NCBI GenBank assembly: GCA_025936595.1 | Contig: JAICTB010000146.1 | Location: 1 to 5,997, forward strand | From: Thermoleophilia bacterium | GTDB taxonomy: Bacteria > Actinomycetota > Thermoleophilia > Gaiellales > Gaiellaceae | Length of the DNA: 5,997 nt | Reading direction: 5' to 3' | Part shown: positions 1-5,719 of the stretch, one piece after another | Position numbering within the stretch: the first letter of the stretch is position 1 | Layout of the letters: each line of letters begins with the position of its first letter | Notes under the pieces: model-generated | Seen by the model: only the letters and a program-made list of their open reading frames with translations | Databases searched by the model: none | Told to the model about the DNA's origin: nothing | Program-made: the position numbers and the translations under genes

Positions 1-797
1 AGGAGGAAGACGTGGGCGATGTACATGCGCGCGAAGAACGCATGCGTGCCGGGGAACGACGGCAGCCCGGTGACGCGGCGCTCCGTCTTCGACTTGCCGC
101 CGAACTGGGTGTGATGCCGCGCGATGATCAGCCCGAGGTGCAGCGCGAGGAGCCCGCCGATCAGGAGCGGGAAGATCAGCACGTGCGCGATGTACATGCG
201 CGACTCGAACTGCGGGATGCCGGGGTACGGGCCGCCCCAGAGAAGCAACCCGAGGTTGCCGCCGATGAACGGGATCGACAGCGCGACCGAGTAGCCGATT
301 GCAAGGCCCATGCCCGAGAGCAGGTCGTCGACGAGCGAGTAGCCGAGGTAGCCCTCGAGCAGCGCGGCGAAGAGCATCCCGATCCCGGCGTACCAGACGA
401 GCTCGCGCGGCTTGCGGAACGCGCCCGTGAAGAAGACGCGCCAGACGTGCAGCACGATCGCGACGAGGAACACGTCCGCCGCCCAGTGGTGCGTCTGCCG
501 CATCAGGAGCCCGGCCTTCACCCGGAAGCTGATGTCGACCGTCGACGCGTACGCCTTCGTCATGTGCACGCCGTCGAGCGGCGCGTACTGGCCGTGGTAC
601 ACCGTCTTCGCGAGGCTCGGCTCGAAGAACAGCGTCAGGAAGACACCGGTGCCGACGAGCACGATGAACGAGTACATCGCGATCTCGCCGAGCAGGAACG
701 ACCAGTGGTCGGGAAACACGTAGCGCAGCGCCTTCTTCATCAGCGGTGCGGCGCCCGTCCGCTCGTCGAGGAAGCGCACCGTGCGGCGGAGGATCAT
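1..797 (-). CDS. qcrB: Cytochrome bc complex cytochrome b subunit (QcrB), N-terminal 265 residues, partial
   Basis: This is the membrane core of the quinol:cytochrome c reductase; it binds hemes bL and bH and forms the quinol oxidation and reduction sites. I translated it by hand from the ATG at 797; the window edge cuts it after codon 265, and actinobacterial homologues are roughly 540 residues. The N-terminus (LDERTGAAP at 10-18, LRYVFPDHWSFLLGE at 24-38) is typical of actinobacterial QcrB. The heme ligands are visible: H103 and H117 in the helix starting QTHHWAADVF, and H205 and H220 in the helix starting near YIAHVLIF. The ligand spacings of 14 and 15 residues match b6/bc-type proteins of Bacillus and actinobacteria rather than mitochondrial cytochrome b (14 and 14). 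FFTGAFRKPREL (122-133) and HHTQFGG (228-234) are further family landmarks. The start overlaps the qcrA stop as ATGA and is preceded by GGAGAGGG at 803-810. Confidence 0.95.
   Translation of the reverse strand, partial: MILRRTVRFLDERTGAAPLMKKALRYVFPDHWSFLLGEIAMYSFIVLVGTGVFLTLFFEPSLAKTVYHGQYAPLDGVHMTKAYASTVDISFRVKAGLLMRQTHHWAADVFLVAIVLHVWRVFFTGAFRKPRELVWYAGIGMLFAALLEGYLGYSLVDDLLSGMGLAIGYSVALSIPFIGGNLGLLLWGGPYPGIPQFESRMYIAHVLIFPLLIGGLLALHLGLIIARHHTQFGGKSKTERRVTGLPSFPGTHAFFARMYIAHVFL
10..202 (-). repeat. Short in-frame direct repeat within qcrB (units at 10-31 and 181-202)
   Basis: Two 22-base units differ at one position (15 versus 186) and share an uninterrupted 16-base core (16-31 and 187-202). 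They are 171 bases apart, exactly 57 codons, and both encode RMYIAHV (residues 200-206 and 257-263 of QcrB). The first copy in the protein carries heme ligand H205. Whether this is a duplication or coincidence between two helix starts cannot be settled here. Confidence 0.45.
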
Positions 798-1780
798 GCC
801 CGCCCTCTCCGCACGCCCCACCAGCTCGGGCCGACGTCGTTGCTGAAGTGCCCGCCGGCGCGTAGCTCGCGCCGCCCGTCGATCAGCAGCGGCAGCTGCG
901 GCAGCGGTCGCCCCGCCGGCCCGAAGAGCACCTGCGCGCCGGTCGCCGGATCGAACGTCGAATAGTGGCAGGGACAGACGAGCGCCGGGCGCGCGCTCGT
1001 CGCCTCGTTCAGCGGCGCGCGGTACAGCGCGATCGCGCAACCGGCATGGGTGCAGATCTTCGAGTACGCGACGATTCCCTCCGGCGCCCAGAGCCTGGGA
1101 TCGCGGCCGTGCGGCAGGTCGAGCCGCTCCGCGTCGACGCGCACGACGACGAGCGGCGCCCAGAGCTCGTCGTGCGAGACATCCTGCGGAAACGCGGTGT
1201 AGAACGACTTCGGCTCGATGTGGTCCGCCGAGAGCGGGCGGCCCTTCGAGTCGACGAGCCGCATGCCGCGACGCCAGCCGTCACGGCGCAGCGCGTCCGG
1301 GTCGATCGCCGGCCCGAGCGACGCGATGGGTGCGAGGATCGCGGCGCCCATCGCCCCGCCGGTCCCGAGGGCGGCGACCTTCAGCAACCGCTTGCGCGTC
1401 AGCCGCGAGCCCGATTCGTCGACCAGCTGCTCGACCTCCTCGACCTCCGCGATGTTGGGCTCGTTCGCGTACGGCTCGCTGATCTCCTCCACCGGTACGA
1501 GCAGGCGCGAGACGACGATGCACGCGGCCGCCGCGAACGCGAAACCGAGCCCGAGCGCGAGCCCGAGGAGCTGGGTCTGATCCGGCAGCCGGTCGAGCAC
1601 GTACACCGCGACGAACGCCGCGAAGCACAGCGCGGCGAGGGCGAGCAGCGCAAGCACGATGTTCTCACCGCGCGGCGACGGCGGCTGCTCGGGAATCAAC
1701 CGCTGCCGGTCGACCTGTGCGGGCGCGCCGCGACGGCCGCGGCCGAGCAGGAGCGCAATAAGCGACCACAGCCACTTCAT
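794..1780 (-). CDS. qcrA: Rieske 2Fe-2S subunit of the cytochrome bc complex (QcrA)
   Basis: This 328-residue protein transfers electrons from quinol at QcrB to cytochrome cc. The Rieske domain is C-terminal: box I C243-T-H245-A-G-C248 and box II C269-P-C271-H272-Y-S-T-F-D. C243, H245, C269 and H272 are the expected cluster ligands, and C248/C271 the expected disulfide. GPAGRPLPQLPL (287-298) is the conserved Pro loop after box II. The N-terminal half is membrane-embedded: a short hydrophobic stretch at 3-13, strong helices at about 41-62 and 70-92, an acidic loop (98-123), and a helix at about 133-156 after SRLTRKRLL, which resembles a twin-arginine-like entry. Several N-terminal helices are an actinobacterial QcrA trait. 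I chose the ATG at 1780 because it overlaps the qcrC stop as ATGA and has GGAGAGGGA eight bases upstream; the in-frame start at 1843 would add an Arg-rich tail inside qcrC. Confidence 0.95.
   Translation of the reverse strand: MKWLWSLIALLLGRGRRGAPAQVDRQRLIPEQPPSPRGENIVLALLALAALCFAAFVAVYVLDRLPDQTQLLGLALGLGFAFAAAACIVVSRLLVPVEEISEPYANEPNIAEVEEVEQLVDESGSRLTRKRLLKVAALGTGGAMGAAILAPIASLGPAIDPDALRRDGWRRGMRLVDSKGRPLSADHIEPKSFYTAFPQDVSHDELWAPLVVVRVDAERLDLPHGRDPRLWAPEGIVAYSKICTHAGCAIALYRAPLNEATSARPALVCPCHYSTFDPATGAQVLFGPAGRPLPQLPLLIDGRRELRAGGHFSNDVGPSWWGVRRGRA
803..810 (-). promoter_or_regulatory. Shine-Dalgarno GGAGAGGG for qcrB
   Basis: An eight-base purine run inside the last codons of qcrA, five bases before the ATG at 797. 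It is identical to the core of the qcrA site, suggesting similar translation of these two subunits, which assemble one-to-one. Confidence 0.65.
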
Positions 1781-2499
1781 CGCTTCAGTCCCTCTCCGAT
1801 CACGCGCGCGAGCGCGAGCAGCGCGATCCCCGCGATCAGCCATGCGACCATTCCTTCGGGGAACGGCCCGAGGAGCCCGATCGACCAGCCGCCGCGGTTG
1901 TCGGGATGGTCGGTGTAGAGCACGTAGCGGACGAGCGAGTCGAGCTCGTGCGGCGAGATGTCGTGCTTGTCGAAGCGCGGCATGACGTACGGCCCGACGC
2001 GCACGGCCTCCGCGATCTGGGTCGCGGTCGCCGTCTTCAGGGCGGGGACGCTCGCGCCGCTGACGATGCCGCCTTCACCCACCATCTGATGGCAGCCGGC
2101 GCAGTGCTCGGTGAAGATGGTCAGCCCGGTCTTCACGCTCCCGCGCTCGGGATGCACCTGCGGCACGGGCGGGCCGCCGTGCGCGCCGATGAAGCCGACG
2201 AGCGCGGTGATATCGGGATCGGAGAAGTGCGGACGGCGCCGCTTGGGCTGCTGCGTCGGGCTCCGCAGAGGCATGTAGCCGGTCGTGAGATAGAGGTGAG
2301 CAGCCATCGCCCCGACCCCGAGCAGCGGCGGGCCGGCGGCAGGCCCATTGCCCGGCGAGCTGTGCGCGGCGCTCTCGACCCCCTGCAGCCCGGCGCCGTG
2401 GCACCACGCGCAATTCGCGAAATAGAGGTCGCGGCCGCGGTCGGCGGCAGCGGCAGGTGCGAGCGCCAGCGCCACGAGCAGGACGAGGCAGATCCTCAT
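1777..2499 (-). CDS. qcrC: Diheme cytochrome cc subunit of the bc complex (QcrC)
   Basis: This 240-residue membrane-anchored cytochrome carries electrons from the Rieske cluster towards the oxidase. A signal peptide covers about 1-19 (cleavage likely after AAA). The first heme domain has C30-A-W-C33-H34 with probable axial M76 (GYMPL); the second has C133-A-G-C136-H137 with probable M173 (VMPRFD). The GGPPVP linker at 108-113 joins the two domains. After the second domain, GPFPEGMVAW (211-220) leads into one C-terminal helix (about 217-234) and a basic end, the layout expected of actinobacterial QcrC, which replaces both cytochrome c1 and soluble cytochrome c. The ATG at 2499 overlaps the preceding stop as ATGA. 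I see no convincing Shine-Dalgarno upstream, so translation probably depends on coupling to the upstream gene. Confidence 0.95.
   Translation of the reverse strand: MRICLVLLVALALAPAAAADRGRDLYFANCAWCHGAGLQGVESAAHSSPGNGPAAGPPLLGVGAMAAHLYLTTGYMPLRSPTQQPKRRRPHFSDPDITALVGFIGAHGGPPVPQVHPERGSVKTGLTIFTEHCAGCHQMVGEGGIVSGASVPALKTATATQIAEAVRVGPYVMPRFDKHDISPHELDSLVRYVLYTDHPDNRGGWSIGLLGPFPEGMVAWLIAGIALLALARVIGEGLKR
1789..1797 (-). promoter_or_regulatory. Shine-Dalgarno GGAGAGGGA for qcrA
   Basis: A purine run in the last codons of qcrC ending eight bases before the ATG at 1780. It decides against the longer in-frame start at 1843. The same core octamer GGAGAGGG precedes qcrB. Confidence 0.65.
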
Positions 2500-2858
2500 G
2501 TCCGCTGGAGCAGGTACGCCGCGACGTCCCTCGCCTGACGACGCGTGAGGCCGAGGTCAGGCATGTCGTTGCCCGGGACGACCGACTGCGGCACCTGAAT
2601 CCAGTGTGTGAGCGCGTCCGGCGTGTTGGGCAGCTTGCCGGCGACGGTCCGGCGGCGGGCGAAGCTGTCGAGCGGCGGCCCGACACGACCGCCGGCCAAG
2701 CGAATCCCCGGGATCATGTGGCACGCCCCGCAGCCCACGCGCTCGATCACCTGCTTGCCGCGGTCGGCGCTCGCCCCCGGCACCTCCATCGTTTGCCGGC
2801 CCTGGTTGCACGCGGCCAGCGGGAGGACGAGCACGAGGAGTGCGATGGACAGCTTCAT
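2496..2858 (-). CDS. Mono-heme cytochrome c lipoprotein
   Basis: This 120-residue exported cytochrome has a lipoprotein signal: basic start, hydrophobic 4-14 and the lipobox L-A-A-C17, so the mature protein should be lipid-anchored at the outer membrane face through C17. The heme motif is C43-G-A-C46-H47, and M99 (GNDMPDLG) is the likely sixth ligand. The pattern VGPPLDSFARRR, LPNTP, WIQVPQSVVPGNDMPDLGLT and a closing AAYLLQ helix closely parallels the cytochrome c domain at the end of CtaC at 5716-5997, so the two look homologous. Its position between ctaE and qcrC suggests an electron carrier or bridging subunit between the two complexes; that role is inferred. I chose the ATG at 2858, which overlaps the upstream stop as ATGA; a GTG at 2867 would add only three residues, and the nearby GGAG would lie two bases from it, too close. 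Confidence 0.9.
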   Translation of the reverse strand: MKLSIALLVLVLPLAACNQGRQTMEVPGASADRGKQVIERVGCGACHMIPGIRLAGGRVGPPLDSFARRRTVAGKLPNTPDALTHWIQVPQSVVPGNDMPDLGLTRRQARDVAAYLLQRT

Positions 2859-3217
2859 CCGCTGCACGGCTCCAGCCAGAGCACGCCGACGAGGGTGAGG
2901 ATCGTCAGGAACAGAAAGACGAGCCCGGCGGAGAGGGAGGTGAGCGCGAGGAACGCGACGCGCCCGCGTGCGTCACCGCCGCCGCCGCGCACTGCGAGCA
3001 GGCTGAAGGTCGCCGCGGCGACACCCGCGCCGGCGGCGGCGATCGCGCACCCGGAGATGATCCCCTCCCACAGGTGGTCGTCGATCCCCCAGCGCATGCC
3101 GCCGTCGCCGCAGCGCGCCTCGTCCAGCATCCAACCCGCGAAGAGCTGGATCGCCCAGGCGAGCGGCGGCGCGCCGACGCCGAACCAGAGGACGAGTGAC
3201 CCGCGGCGCTCGATCAC
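2855..3217 (-). CDS. Small membrane protein of unknown function between ctaE and a cytochrome c gene
   Basis: I cannot name this 120-residue protein. It has three probable membrane helices at about 7-31, 51-76 and 86-115. The first contains a G-APPLAWAIQL run; a comparable Pro-Ala-Trp pattern occurs, as far as I recall, in small unnamed proteins beside heme-copper oxidase genes. Between helices 1 and 2 is a short loop with C36, D38 and several charged residues (DDHLWE at 46-51), and a glycine-rich basic loop (78-86) separates helices 2 and 3. It lacks CxxCH, Rieske and CuA motifs, so it is probably not a redox carrier; an assembly or accessory subunit of the oxidase or supercomplex is possible. 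The start is GTG at 3217, overlapping the ctaE stop as GTGA. I see no Shine-Dalgarno, which fits translational coupling. The frame stays open upstream to 3562, but that part lies inside ctaE and reads as Arg/Ala-rich shadow sequence. Confidence 0.8.
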   Translation of the reverse strand: MIERRGSLVLWFGVGAPPLAWAIQLFAGWMLDEARCGDGGMRWGIDDHLWEGIISGCAIAAAGAGVAAATFSLLAVRGGGGDARGRVAFLALTSLSAGLVFLFLTILTLVGVLWLEPCSG

Positions 3218-3804
3218 AGCGACGGCGAGATGGTCGTGAGCAGGACGAAGACGGCGAGGATGTTGACGAAGTGCCAGTAGAGCGACATCGCCCAGATACC
3301 GTTGATCCGGTATTGCGTCAACCGCCCCCGTGAGATCTTCGCGAGCAGGTAGAGGTTGATCAGGATCCCGGCCGCCACATGCGCGACGTGCGCGCCCTGC
3401 AGCGTGAAGAAGAGCGAGTCGTACGCGTCGTGCTGCGCGCCGACCTTGTGCCACGCGTGCACCATCACGACCAGGGTTCCCGCCGCGTAGATCGCAGCCA
3501 GGGCAATCGTCGCGAAGAGCCCCCACGCCGCGCGTCCGGGAAGCTGGCGGCGTGCGGCCCATGACGCGATCCCCGCCGGAAGCGACGACACGATCAGCAC
3601 GATCGTGAAGAGCAGCGGATGCAGTACCTTCGGCTCCGGCACACCCGGTGGCGGCCAGTGCGGCGTCCTGAAGCGGATGTAGAAGTAGCTGGCGATGATC
3701 GCGCCGAAGAGCACCGCCTCGGTCGCGATCAGCATCAACATGCCCCAGTAACCGAGCGGGCGCCCGCGCTGCAAGGCGACCGGAACGGCGAGCTGCTCGC
3801 TCAT
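3214..3804 (-). CDS. ctaE: Cytochrome c oxidase subunit III (CtaE)
   Basis: This 196-residue membrane subunit packs against subunit I and is thought to stabilise proton uptake into the D-channel. It has the five-helix form usual in actinobacteria, lacking the first two helices of the mitochondrial protein: helices at about 19-43, 63-82, 93-116, 133-155 and 172-190. The conserved WGMLMLIATEAVLFG (20-34) contains E29, equivalent to the carboxylate-binding Glu of bovine subunit III. QGAHVAHVAAG (136-146) and YWHFV (176-180) are the other signatures. After YWHFV the family usually has Asp; here it is N181. The ATG at 3804 has GGAG at 3810-3813 with a five-base spacer and overlaps the stop of the micro-ORF at 3801-3833. 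It is 25 bases downstream of the ctaD stop. Confidence 0.96.
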   Translation of the reverse strand: MSEQLAVPVALQRGRPLGYWGMLMLIATEAVLFGAIIASYFYIRFRTPHWPPPGVPEPKVLHPLLFTIVLIVSSLPAGIASWAARRQLPGRAAWGLFATIALAAIYAAGTLVVMVHAWHKVGAQHDAYDSLFFTLQGAHVAHVAAGILINLYLLAKISRGRLTQYRINGIWAMSLYWHFVNILAVFVLLTTISPSL

Positions 3805-3833
3805 TGCGGCTCCGTCAAGCCGACGCCGCTCAT
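3801..3833 (-). CDS. Ten-codon micro-ORF bridging ctaD and ctaE (possible translational relay)
   Basis: The 25-base gap between ctaD and ctaE is spanned by a complete ten-codon reading frame encoding MSGVGLTEPQ. Its ATG overlaps the ctaD stop (ATGA at 3830-3833) and its TGA overlaps the ctaE start (ATGA at 3801-3804). AAGGAG lies at 3842-3847 with an eight-base spacer, a better ribosome-binding site than most in this operon. The peptide has no recognisable function. The likely role, inferred from geometry alone, is to carry ribosomes from the ctaD stop to the ctaE start. An overlap at both ends could also arise by chance in such a short frame. Confidence 0.4.
   Translation of the reverse strand: MSGVGLTEPQ
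3810..3813 (-). promoter_or_regulatory. Shine-Dalgarno GGAG for ctaE
   Basis: GGAG with a five-base spacer before the ctaE ATG at 3804; it lies within the micro-ORF. It supports this ATG as the ctaE start, since the frame upstream carries no plausible start codon in the gap after ctaD. Confidence 0.6.
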
Positions 3834-5719
3834 TCGCCCGGCTCCTTCAGGTGCCAGCCGCCGACCGCGACGGCGATCAGGCCCACGCCGATCCCGGCGA
3901 TCACCCAGTGGCCGGCGAGGAAGGCGACGAAGAACCACGACAGCGTGAGCGCGAGCAGGAGCGGCCACGGCGACTCGGAGGGGCCTTCGTGGATCTCCTC
4001 GATGTCGGCGTCGAGCCAGTCGGTGCCGATCGTCTCGTGTCCGCCGCTCAGCGTCAGCTCCGCATGCTCGAGCCGCCGCGCGTCGTCGCGCCGGTCCTCG
4101 ACGTCCCAGTTCGGATCGACCGAGTGCACGACCGGGATGGACGGGAAGTTGTACTCCGGCGGCGGCGAGCTCGTTGCCCACTCGAGCGTGTTCGCGCCCC
4201 ATGGATCGTCGCCGGCGGCGGCGCCGGCGCTGCGCGACCAGAGCACGTTGACGACGGTGCCGAGGATCCCGACGGCAAGCGTGAACGCCCCGATCGTCGA
4301 GAGCAGGTTCCAGAGCCCCCAGCCGAAGCCCGGATGGTAGGTGTAGACGCGCCGCGGCTCCCCGAGCAGCCCGAGGATGTGCATGGGGAAGAACGTCAGG
4401 TTGAAGCCGACGAAGAACAGCCAGAACGACCACGTCGCGAGCCGCTCGTCCAGCATCCGCCCGGTGATCTTCGGGAACCAGTAGTGGATGCCGGCGAAGA
4501 TCGGGAAGACCGCGCCGCCGAAGAGGACGTAGTGGAAGTGCGCGACGACGAAGTACGAATCCGTGATCTGCTGGTCGAACGGAATCGCGGCGAACATGAC
4601 GCCGGTCACGCCGCCGATCACGAACGTGACGATGAATCCGAGGATGTAGAGGAACGGGCTGCGGATGACGGGGCGGCCCTTCAACACGGTCGCGAGCCAG
4701 CCGAAGATCTGCACCCCGCTCGGGATCACGATCACCATCGACGCAGCGGAATAGAACGCGTACGTCACGTTCGAGAGGCCGGTCGCGAACATGTGGTGCA
4801 CCCACACGCCGAAGCCGATGAACGCGGTCGCCATCGTCGCAAGCGCAAGCCAGTCGTGCGCGATCATCGACCGGCGCGCGAAGACGGGCACGACCGTCGA
4901 CACGATCCCGACCGCGGGCAGGAAGATGATGTAGACGTCCGGGTGGCCGAAGATCCAGAAGAGGTGCTGCCAGAGGAGCGCGTCTCCGCCGTGCGCGCGG
5001 TCGAAGAAGTGGAAGTCGAACCGCCGCTCGAGCTCGAGGAAGATGTTCGCCACGGAGAGTGCGGGCAGGGCGAAGATCAGCGAGAACGACTGAGCCGCCA
5101 TCGCCCAGCAGAAGAGGGGGATGCGGTTGAGCGACATCCCAGGCGCACGGAGCTTGAAGATTGTGACCAGGAAGTTCGTCGCGCCGACCGTCGAGGAGAC
5201 GGTCAGGAAAAGCAGCCCGAGGTTGTAGAAGTCGATGTTCAGCCCCGGCGTGAACGCCTTCTCCGCGAGCGGCGTGTAGTTGAACCAGCCGTCGTTCGGC
5301 GCCGACCCCAGCAGGAAGCTCGAGTAGAGGAAGATCCCGCTCGCGAGATAGATCCAGTACGAGAGCGCGTTCATGCGCGGGAATGCCATGTCACGCGCGC
5401 CGATCTGCAGCGGCACCATGTAGTTGCCGAACCCGTTCAGCATCGGCGTTACGAACAGAAAGATCATCGTCGTCCCGTGCATCGAGAAGAGCTCGTCGTA
5501 GGCCTTCGGGCCGATCGCACCGGCGTCCGGCACCGCGAGCTGCGTGCGCATCGACAGCGCTTCGAGCCCGGCGGCGACGAAGAACGCGAACGACGTCACC
5601 AGGTAGCGCGTGCCGATCTTCTTGTGGTCGACGGTCGTCAGGAACGTCCTCAGACCCGGCTTCTCCGCCCAGATCGACTCGAGCCTCTGGAGCTCCTCGC
5701 GTCCGACGACGGTGCTCAC
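3830..5719 (-). CDS. ctaD: Cytochrome c oxidase subunit I (CtaD) with C-terminal two-helix extension
   Basis: This 629-residue catalytic subunit reduces O2 to water and pumps protons. Twelve core helices lie between about 38 and 495. Heme a ligands are H81 (SMHGTTMIF) and H396; the heme a3 ligand is H394 (VAHFHYV); CuB ligands are H259, H308 and H309; the cross-link Tyr is Y263. N99, D110 (GARDMAFPR) and N117 are the D-channel entrance residues, and R456-R457 (PRR) contact the heme propionates. Two proton-path residues are unusual: HPDVY gives D261 where A1-type enzymes have Glu, and IPSGVQIFGW gives Q337 where the K-channel Lys is expected. T386 replaces the His of the Mg site, which I recall as common in actinobacteria. 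Residues 498-585 are a polar linker (EWATSSPPPEYNFP), followed by two further helices at about 586-603 and 604-623, possibly a fused subunit IV-like part. The start is GTG at 5719, overlapping the ctaC stop as GTGA, with GGAG eight bases upstream. Confidence 0.96.
   Translation of the reverse strand: MSTVVGREELQRLESIWAEKPGLRTFLTTVDHKKIGTRYLVTSFAFFVAAGLEALSMRTQLAVPDAGAIGPKAYDELFSMHGTTMIFLFVTPMLNGFGNYMVPLQIGARDMAFPRMNALSYWIYLASGIFLYSSFLLGSAPNDGWFNYTPLAEKAFTPGLNIDFYNLGLLFLTVSSTVGATNFLVTIFKLRAPGMSLNRIPLFCWAMAAQSFSLIFALPALSVANIFLELERRFDFHFFDRAHGGDALLWQHLFWIFGHPDVYIIFLPAVGIVSTVVPVFARRSMIAHDWLALATMATAFIGFGVWVHHMFATGLSNVTYAFYSAASMVIVIPSGVQIFGWLATVLKGRPVIRSPFLYILGFIVTFVIGGVTGVMFAAIPFDQQITDSYFVVAHFHYVLFGGAVFPIFAGIHYWFPKITGRMLDERLATWSFWLFFVGFNLTFFPMHILGLLGEPRRVYTYHPGFGWGLWNLLSTIGAFTLAVGILGTVVNVLWSRSAGAAAGDDPWGANTLEWATSSPPPEYNFPSIPVVHSVDPNWDVEDRRDDARRLEHAELTLSGGHETIGTDWLDADIEEIHEGPSESPWPLLLALTLSWFFVAFLAGHWVIAGIGVGLIAVAVGGWHLKEPGE
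3842..3847 (-). promoter_or_regulatory. Shine-Dalgarno AAGGAG for the ctaD-ctaE bridging micro-ORF
   Basis: The strongest purine-rich ribosome-binding match in this part of the operon lies inside the last codons of ctaD, eight bases before the micro-ORF ATG at 3833. It is too far (37 bases) from the ctaE ATG to serve that gene directly, which is the main reason to take the micro-ORF seriously. Confidence 0.5.

Noticed and set aside
12..965. Plus-strand open frames of about 317 codons at 12-965 and 965-1918, and similar ones at 1906-2538 and 2457-3239
   Set aside because: All are antisense shadows of qcrB, qcrA, qcrC and the following genes, with charged low-complexity composition and no recognisable domain.
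1781..1843. Longer QcrA start at 1843
   Set aside because: The added 21 residues are Arg/Asp-rich and overlap qcrC; the ATG at 1780 has a good ribosome-binding site and an ATGA overlap.
3218..3562. N-terminal extension of the unnamed membrane protein to 235 codons
   Set aside because: The extra part lies wholly inside ctaE out of frame and reads as Arg/Ala-rich shadow; the GTG overlapping the ctaE stop begins directly before the hydrophobic protein.
4195..4235. GC-rich palindromic-looking run (GGCGCC/GCCGGC) as a possible terminator or hairpin
   Set aside because: It encodes the Ala/Gly linker after helix XII of CtaD, has no T-run and lies mid-gene; simple codon composition explains it.
3801..4805. 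A 334-codon minus-strand frame overlapping the 3' half of ctaD
   Set aside because: It is ctaD in another frame, Arg/Ala-rich with no family signature; only its last ten codons (the micro-ORF) have start, stop and ribosome-site geometry worth noting.
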